Positions 6,915 to 10,812 of a stretch of 10,812 nt of DNA are shown in pieces. The notes under the pieces were generated by a model. That model worked only from the letters and a program-made list of their open reading frames with translations, made no database searches and had not been told where the DNA came from. Location: NCBI GenBank assembly GCA_016191715.1, contig JACPVN010000418.1, positions 1-10,812 of the forward strand, read 5' to 3'. Position 1 is the first letter of the stretch. The number at the start of each line of letters is the position of its first letter. This stretch comes from Ignavibacteriota bacterium (GTDB taxonomy: Bacteria; Bacteroidota; Ignavibacteria; UBA10030; SZUA-254). The translations under genes and the position numbers were made by a program.

Positions 6915-6934
6915 CCATCTCTAATCACCTTTTT
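6905..6934. terminator. Bidirectional intrinsic terminator-like hairpin between convergent genes
   Basis: AAAAAGGTGA (6905-6914), a ten-base loop, then TCACCTTTTT (6925-6934) form a perfect 10-bp stem. It gives a T-run after the GC part on both strands. It lies between the + strand OLD/MNT segment and the 3' end of ahcY on the - strand, where a shared terminator is expected. The TGA of the MNT remnant falls inside the left arm. Only three of the five non-A/T-run pairs are G-C, so strength may be moderate. Confidence 0.75.
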
Positions 6935-6969
6935 CGTTTTACAAACTACGCACATCTAACAACTCACAA

Positions 6970-8256
6970 TTACGTACCAGCGGAATAATCATCCATATAT
7001 TTACTTTGCGCAGATGTCAGTTTATCAATTTTAATTCCCATCGTTGCAAGTTTTACTCCTGCAATTTCCTGGTCTTGCTCGTCGGGAATGTCATAGACTT
7101 TGTTTTCGAGTTTTTTGCCTTCCTTGTGTGCATTAGCAAGTCGTAACTGCGACATGAACTGATTGGCAAACGACATGTCCATCACTTCCGATGGATGTCC
7201 TTCTGCGGCGGCGAGATTGACGAGCCGTCCTTTTGCAAGAACAAACACACTCTTACCATCCTTCATCACGTACTCTTCATTATTCGCTCGAACATCTTTC
7301 ACTTCCTTCGATATCGCCTGCAAGTCAACTAAATTAACTTCGCAATCGTAGTGTCCGGTGTTGCAAACAATAGCGCCGTGTTTCATCTTCTTGAAATGCC
7401 GTGCAACAATAATATCTTTCACGCCAGTCGCGGTGATGAATACATCACCAACCTTTGCCGCTTCATCCATCGTCAGCACTCTCATTCCGTCGAGCGTTGC
7501 TTTGAGTGCAGTCGTTGCTTTTATTTCCGTAACGATAACATTCGCTCCGAGACCTTTCGCCCGCATTGCCACGCCTCGTCCGCAATGTCCGTAGCCCGCA
7601 ACAACAACATTTTTTCCTGCAAGTAAAATACTTGTTGCCCGGAGAATTCCATCAAGTGTTGATTGTCCCGTTCCATACACATTGTCAAAATCCCATTTCG
7701 TCTCTGCATCATTCACGGCGATGACAGGATATTTCAATGCTCCATCCGCCGCCATTGCACGAAGACGATGAACTCCCGTGGTCGTTTCTTCCGTTCCACC
7801 AATGACATACTTTTGAGCAAACTCGGGATGTTTGTTATGAATGGTGAAAATCAAATCGGCGCCGTCATCAAGCGTCAGGTTTGGCTTTATCTTCAACGTC
7901 TCTTCGATACACCAGTAAAATTCCTTCACCGACATTCCATGCCATGCGAAAATGGAAATTCCATCTGCGGCAAGCGAAGCAGAAACAGCATCATTTGTCG
8001 AAAGAGGATTGCAACCGCTCCAACTTACTTGCGCTCCCGCATCAATAAATGCCCTCACAAGTACCGCCGTTTCTTTCGTTACGTGCAAACATCCCGCGAT
8101 GCGATACCCTTTGAGCGGCTTTGTTCTTTTATATTTTTCGCGCAATGCCATCAACACCGGCATCCGTGATTCCGCCCATGCGATGAGTTTTTTTCCTTCC
8201 GCCGCGAGTTTGAGGTTTTTTACTTTGTAGTGTCCTTGTTTGTTGTCCATTGTCAT
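6970..8256 (-). CDS. ahcY: Adenosylhomocysteinase (S-adenosyl-L-homocysteine hydrolase), short form
   Basis: This cytosolic NAD-dependent enzyme reversibly splits S-adenosylhomocysteine into adenosine and homocysteine, removing the product inhibitor of methyltransferases. The 428 residues contain the substrate-site segments GCLHVTKET (55-63), CNPLSTNDA (82-90), LDDGAD (129-134), GGTEETTTG (153-161) and NDAETKWDFDN (182-192, with K187 and D191). The NAD loop is GYGHCGRG (221-228). CNTGHYDCEV (298-307) and NLAAAEGHPSEVMDMSFANQ (347-366) follow. The length, and the lack of the C-terminal Lys-Pro-x-x-Tyr-Arg-Tyr tail, place it with the shorter archaeal/Thermotoga-like form. The start is uncertain: M1 (8254-8256) lies at the edge of a period-8 repeat and M3 (8248-8250) is equally possible. 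Neither has a Shine-Dalgarno, and the repeat array occupies the place of a leader. metK lies upstream on the same strand, separated by the four-helix-bundle insert. Confidence 0.96.
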   Translation of the reverse strand: MTMDNKQGHYKVKNLKLAAEGKKLIAWAESRMPVLMALREKYKRTKPLKGYRIAGCLHVTKETAVLVRAFIDAGAQVSWSGCNPLSTNDAVSASLAADGISIFAWHGMSVKEFYWCIEETLKIKPNLTLDDGADLIFTIHNKHPEFAQKYVIGGTEETTTGVHRLRAMAADGALKYPVIAVNDAETKWDFDNVYGTGQSTLDGILRATSILLAGKNVVVAGYGHCGRGVAMRAKGLGANVIVTEIKATTALKATLDGMRVLTMDEAAKVGDVFITATGVKDIIVARHFKKMKHGAIVCNTGHYDCEVNLVDLQAISKEVKDVRANNEEYVMKDGKSVFVLAKGRLVNLAAAEGHPSEVMDMSFANQFMSQLRLANAHKEGKKLENKVYDIPDEQDQEIAGVKLATMGIKIDKLTSAQSKYMDDYSAGT

Positions 8257-8314
8257 TGGTTAATTGGTGATTGGTTAATTTGTTAATTGGTAAATTAGTT
8301 AATGAGTTAATTTT
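8255..8314 (+). repeat. Left period-8 array, TTAATTGG units
   Basis: Read on the + strand, units begin at 8260, 8268 (7 bases), 8275, 8283, 8291, 8299 and 8307, with a partial ATTGG before them. The consensus is TTAATTGG, with decay toward the four-helix-bundle gene. The array includes the stop codon of that gene (8307-8309) and touches the ahcY start codon. Its outermost 14 bases, ATTGGTTAATTGGT (8255-8268), are a perfect reverse complement of 8720-8733 in the right array. Confidence 0.85.
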
Positions 8315-8687
8315 CATCTTTTCGTTTCTTTAAGTATGAGATATAGCCATTGATTCTTTTCAAGAGTTCGTATGCCTCTTTTTTGAGATTATCAATAAAT
8401 TCTGTATCGAAATATTGTTCATCAATACATACATTCAAGTCGTCAATCAATTCTTCAAGTGAACCACGGGTTTGTCTGAGATATTGAATGTTTTCTTGAT
8501 AATGAAATCTTCCATGACCTTCTGCTATGTTATTTGTTAACGAGAGAGAAGCGCGTCTCATTTGAGATTGAAGATTATATTTTTCATCTGTCGGTAACTT
8601 ACCGAGCAGTAGGTATATTTTCTTTCTGAACTCACGGGCAGATTTGTAAACTTCTAAATCCTCAAAACTATATCCTGAAGTCTCCAT
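8307..8687 (-). CDS. Four-helix-bundle protein, S23 / 23S rRNA intervening-sequence protein (IVP) family
   Basis: The 126-residue protein matches the family along its whole length. FEDLEVYKSAREFRKKIY (8-25) leads helix 1, and YNLQSQMRRASLSLTNNIAEG (37-57) holds the conserved LxxQxRRAxxSxxxNIAEG core. RQTRGSLEELIDDL (71-84) and a C-terminal helix about 98-121 follow. Members are encoded in intervening sequences of 23S rRNA genes in some bacteria, occur as many stand-alone copies in Bacteroidota-type genomes, and resemble the Avd protein of diversity-generating retroelements. That relative binds nucleic acid and forms pentamers. No reverse transcriptase or variable repeat is present here, and the function of stand-alone copies is unknown. 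The ATG at 8685-8687 is preceded by the repeat array and no Shine-Dalgarno. The TAA lies inside the left array. Confidence 0.9.
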   Translation of the reverse strand: METSGYSFEDLEVYKSAREFRKKIYLLLGKLPTDEKYNLQSQMRRASLSLTNNIAEGHGRFHYQENIQYLRQTRGSLEELIDDLNVCIDEQYFDTEFIDNLKKEAYELLKRINGYISYLKKRKDEN

Positions 8688-8696
8688 ACGGAAATA

Positions 8697-8745
8697 TTAA
8701 TTAACCAGTTAACCAGTTAACCAATTAACCAATTAACTATTTAAC
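8697..8745 (+). repeat. Right period-8 array, TTAACCAR units
   Basis: Units start at 8701, 8709, 8717 and 8725 (two TTAACCAG, then two TTAACCAA), followed by the decayed TTAACTAT at 8733 and TTAAC at 8741. A partial TTAA precedes at 8697. It is the inverted counterpart of the left array. The metK stop (8737-8739) and its last two codons, Val-Lys, are written in the two outermost units. It serves as the immediate leader of the four-helix-bundle gene on the - strand. Confidence 0.88.
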
Positions 8746-9897
8746 AGCGCGTTGCAATACTTTCACGAGGTCAAGTTTCTCCCACGTAAACTCCTTCTCG
8801 TTCCGACCAAAGTGACCATACGCGGCAGTCTTTCGGTAAATAGGGCGACGGAGATCAAGACGGGAAATAATACCGCGGGGAGTTAAATCCATCGTACCGC
8901 CTTCAACTGCATGTTCTTTCACAATTTTTTCTAATTCATGGTCGGGAATTCTTCCTGTGTCATAGGTATCGACATGAATCGAAACAGGTTCCTTTACACC
9001 AATTGCATACGCAACCTGAATCAAACACTCGGAAGCTAATCCTGCGGCTACAATATTTTTTGCAATGTGCCGCGATGCATACGCCGCGCTTCTGTCAACT
9101 TTCGTCGGGTCTTTGCCAGAGAATGCGCCGCCGCCGTGAGGAGCGCGCCCGCCGTATGTATCAACAATTATTTTTCTTCCTGTCAGTCCGCTATCGCCAT
9201 GCGGCCCGCCAACTTCAAACATTCCTGTCGGATTGACAAAGTAGCGTGTCTTTTTATCAAGCATGTTTGAAGGAATAACTTTCTTCACGACATTCTCTAT
9301 GACATCTTCTTTGATTTTCTTTTGAGAAATGTTCGGCGCGTGCTGTGTCGAAACAACTACGGTGTGAACGCGAACAGGTTTCTTGTTCTCATATTCAATC
9401 GTCACCTGAGATTTTGCATCCGGTCTGAGATACGGCATCAATCCGTTTTCTTTTTTCCTGATGTCGGCAAGCCGCTTCACTAACTGATGTGAGTACATAA
9501 TCGGCATCGGCATGTACTCAGGAGTTTCGGTACAGGCATAGCCGAACATCATCCCTTGGTCGCCCGCGCCGCCTTTATCAACTCCCATCGCAATATCAGG
9601 AGATTGTGAATGAAGTGCCGAAAGCACTGAACACGAATCAGCATCAAAACCAACTCCGGCTTCCGTGTAACCAATGTCTTTGATGACACTGCGAACAATT
9701 TTTTGAACATCAACGTAACCTTTTGTTGTTACTTCACCACCAACGAGTGCGAGTCCTGTGGTGACAAAACACTCGCATGCAACACGTGAAGTGCTATCTT
9801 GTTCAAACAGCGCGTCAAGCACTGCATCGGAAATTTGGTCACAAACTTTATCGGGATGTCCTTCCGAGACTGACTCGGAGGTAAACAGGTAAGACAT
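8737..9897 (-). CDS. metK: S-adenosylmethionine synthetase (methionine adenosyltransferase)
   Basis: The enzyme makes S-adenosylmethionine from methionine and ATP in the cytosol, with Mg and K ions, and works as a tetramer. The 386 residues have the normal family length. Motifs are SEGHPDKVCDQISDAVLDA (11-29, with the catalytic His of GHPDK), the GGAGDQGMMFGYA loop (109-121), NPTGMFEVGGPHGDSGLTGR (222-241), and GGGAFSGKDPTKVDRSAAY (255-273, P-loop-like). The start at 9895-9897 has a good ribosome binding site (AAAGGA, separate entry). It follows the nucleotidyltransferase stop by 14 bases, so both are probably on one transcript and there is no room for a SAM riboswitch. The last two codons and stop fall in the right period-8 array, so its C-terminus may have been rewritten by the repeat. 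With ahcY it forms part of the activated methyl cycle. Confidence 0.97.
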   Translation of the reverse strand: MSYLFTSESVSEGHPDKVCDQISDAVLDALFEQDSTSRVACECFVTTGLALVGGEVTTKGYVDVQKIVRSVIKDIGYTEAGVGFDADSCSVLSALHSQSPDIAMGVDKGGAGDQGMMFGYACTETPEYMPMPIMYSHQLVKRLADIRKKENGLMPYLRPDAKSQVTIEYENKKPVRVHTVVVSTQHAPNISQKKIKEDVIENVVKKVIPSNMLDKKTRYFVNPTGMFEVGGPHGDSGLTGRKIIVDTYGGRAPHGGGAFSGKDPTKVDRSAAYASRHIAKNIVAAGLASECLIQVAYAIGVKEPVSIHVDTYDTGRIPDHELEKIVKEHAVEGGTMDLTPRGIISRLDLRRPIYRKTAAYGHFGRNEKEFTWEKLDLVKVLQRAVK

Positions 9898-9903
9898 GAT
9901 GAA

Positions 9904-9909
9904 TCCTTT
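9904..9909 (-). promoter_or_regulatory. Shine-Dalgarno sequence of metK
   Basis: On the - strand AAAGGA lies six bases before the metK ATG, within the 14-base gap after the nucleotidyltransferase stop. It is the only clear Shine-Dalgarno site among the starts in this window and supports the chosen metK start. Confidence 0.8.
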
Positions 9910-9911
9910 TG

Positions 9912-10812
9912 TTAATAAAAATCTATTTCTGAAGAATCGCCTACGTTGATACGCTTGAACGCGCCTTTCACCATTGCGTGATTGCCGATAATGGAATTAT
10001 CAAGCACTGAACGAAACACTTGAGCATCTTCACTGACGATGGAATTACGAATCACTGAATCGGCAACGATTGTGTTCGCCGCAATCGTGGCGTACGGACC
10101 GACAACGGAATGGGAAATTTTTGCTTTGTTGGAAATATAGACAGGCGGCACGACTACAACGCCATCTATATTATACGCGCTTTGTTGTTTATCAAGCAGA
10201 TGACGATTCGTAGAGAGAAGTGTTTCAGGTTTTCCGCAATCGTACCAACCATCAACCTGAAATGTTTTGATTCGCTCACCCCGCTCCATCATTAATTGCA
10301 ACGCATCGGTGAGTTGATACTCACCTCTCGTCCGAATATCTTTTGCCAGTAACTCGTCAATACATTGCTCAAGCAGTTTGGGATTTTTTATCCAGTACAA
10401 ACCTACTATTGCAAAATTACTTGTCGGATGTTCCGGCTTCTCAATAAACTTGGATACGTATCCTTCACGCAACTCGGTAATACCAAATCGCCGCGGGTCT
10501 TCAACATACTTTACGCCGATTGATGTATGGTCACTCTTGATTACCGGCTTGAGGTCAACATCAAAAATTGTATCGCCGAGGATGATGAGAAACGGTTCGT
10601 CGGTCAACGTCCCTTTTGCAAGATGAATCGCATGAGCCAACCCCTTCCGTTCTTCCTGTTCTATGAAATCAACCTTGATGGAATAATTCGCGTGAACATA
10701 TTCCTTGATTTTTTCTCCCATGTACCCGACGATAATTGTTGCTTCGGTAAATCCATCAGCAATAATTTTATCGAGGATGTGACCAATGATTGGCTTGCCG
10801 GCGACATTGAGA
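9912..10812 (-). CDS. Sugar-phosphate nucleotidyltransferase (NDP-sugar pyrophosphorylase-like) with left-handed beta-helix C-terminus, 5' end outside window
   Basis: The frame stays open to the right edge. The first visible codons read LNVAGKPIIGHILDKIIADG, the segment that follows the N-terminal GxGTRLRP pyrophosphorylase loop, so the start lies outside and about 299 residues are seen. An internal Met at 10719-10721 is not the start. Further marks are FLIILGDTIFDVDL (metal-binding Asp), RRFGITEL, VSKFIEKPEHPTSNFAIVGLY, TRGEYQLTDALQLMMERG and DGWYDCGKPETLLSTN. These are typical of RmlA/GlmU-type nucleotidyltransferases, which form NDP-sugars from a sugar 1-phosphate and NTP. The last 80 residues carry hexapeptide-like turns (VVVPPVYISNKAKISHSVVG onward), as in long archaeal-type glucose-1-phosphate thymidylyltransferase-like proteins. 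The exact nucleotide and sugar cannot be assigned. It may supply cell-surface glycan synthesis. It is first in the visible - strand cluster, 14 bases ahead of metK. Confidence 0.88.
   Translation of the reverse strand, partial: LNVAGKPIIGHILDKIIADGFTEATIIVGYMGEKIKEYVHANYSIKVDFIEQEERKGLAHAIHLAKGTLTDEPFLIILGDTIFDVDLKPVIKSDHTSIGVKYVEDPRRFGITELREGYVSKFIEKPEHPTSNFAIVGLYWIKNPKLLEQCIDELLAKDIRTRGEYQLTDALQLMMERGERIKTFQVDGWYDCGKPETLLSTNRHLLDKQQSAYNIDGVVVVPPVYISNKAKISHSVVGPYATIAANTIVADSVIRNSIVSEDAQVFRSVLDNSIIGNHAMVKGAFKRINVGDSSEIDFY

Larger units (their letters stand above)
8255..8745. mobile_element. Candidate repeat-bracketed cassette carrying a four-helix-bundle gene
   Basis: An approximately 490-base unit sits between the metK 3' end and the ahcY start. 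It consists of a right array (CCARTTAA units), a single four-helix-bundle gene and a left array (TTAATTGG units) in opposite orientation. The outer ends share a perfect 14-bp inverted repeat (8255-8268 with 8720-8733). In the - strand transcript the two arrays can pair around the gene. This recalls the intervening sequences of some 23S rRNA genes, which encode S23-type four-helix-bundle proteins within a base-paired stem. No transposase is present and no target-site duplication was recognised. That the unit moves or was inserted is inference from the structure and from its splitting of a functionally linked gene pair. Confidence 0.5.

Noticed and set aside
4572..6960. Flanking direct repeats or integrase marking the AT-rich segment as an integrated element
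   Set aside because: No matching repeats at the two ends, no tRNA gene and no recombinase were seen by eye; transfer is supported only by composition and gene content.
7163..8230. Several + strand open frames across ahcY, the longest at 7663-8169
   Set aside because: They are antisense shadows of a highly conserved enzyme gene, with no ribosome binding sites or recognisable motifs.
8129..8317. Small - strand open frame spanning the left repeat array and the ahcY start
   Set aside because: Its peptide is the translation of the period-8 repeat followed by ahcY read in a wrong frame.
8255..8745. Diversity-generating retroelement, suggested by the Avd-like four-helix-bundle protein
   Set aside because: No reverse transcriptase, template repeat or variable repeat is present nearby.
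8697..8745. CRISPR array
   Set aside because: Units are 8 bases and directly adjacent, with no spacers and no cas genes.
9898..9911. SAM riboswitch before metK
   Set aside because: Only 14 bases separate metK from the upstream stop codon, and they hold a ribosome binding site; a riboswitch could only lie further upstream, outside the window.

Overview
The window looks like bacterial chromosome from the Ignavibacteria / Bacteroidota-Chlorobi neighbourhood. The lineage call is an inference. It rests on the short-form adenosylhomocysteinase, a four-helix-bundle (S23/IVP-type) gene between housekeeping genes, start codons mostly lacking Shine-Dalgarno sequences, moderate GC, and AT-rich short tandem repeats of period 8. 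No rRNA, tRNA, CRISPR array or insertion sequence was seen.

Left part (1-4571, + strand): the C-terminal end of a YyaL/DUF255 thioredoxin-domain protein, a cation diffusion facilitator, a large GT-C membrane glycosyltransferase with a helical-repeat tail, and a GT2 glycosyltransferase of the polyprenyl-phosphate sugar synthase type. The first three are packed with gaps of 5 and 10 bases and probably form one transcript. The GT2/GT-C pair suggests lipid-linked sugar synthesis followed by transfer across the membrane.

Middle (4572-6960): a visibly AT-richer accessory segment. It carries one OLD-family protein (ABC-type ATPase plus C-terminal TOPRIM-like nuclease), a candidate stand-alone defence gene with two palindromes upstream. 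After it comes a broken MNT-fold nucleotidyltransferase with at least two frameshifts and a lost active-site motif. A bidirectional terminator-like hairpin closes the segment.

Right part (6970-10812, - strand, read right to left): an NDP-sugar pyrophosphorylase-like nucleotidyltransferase running off the window, metK, a four-helix-bundle gene, and ahcY. metK makes S-adenosylmethionine and ahcY removes S-adenosylhomocysteine, so the two belong to one methyl cycle.

The most striking structure is the insert between metK and ahcY. A 126-aa four-helix-bundle gene is bracketed by two arrays of 8-base units, (TTAATTGG)n on the left and the reverse complement on the right. Their outer ends include a perfect 14-bp inverted repeat. 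The arrays run into the metK stop codon on one side and the ahcY start codon on the other. Another period-8 array of six units (48 bases, a multiple of three) lies inside the GT-C coding sequence and encodes a loop between membrane helices. Together these suggest that period-8 arrays, at times carrying a four-helix-bundle gene, are inserted in this genome with little damage to neighbouring genes.
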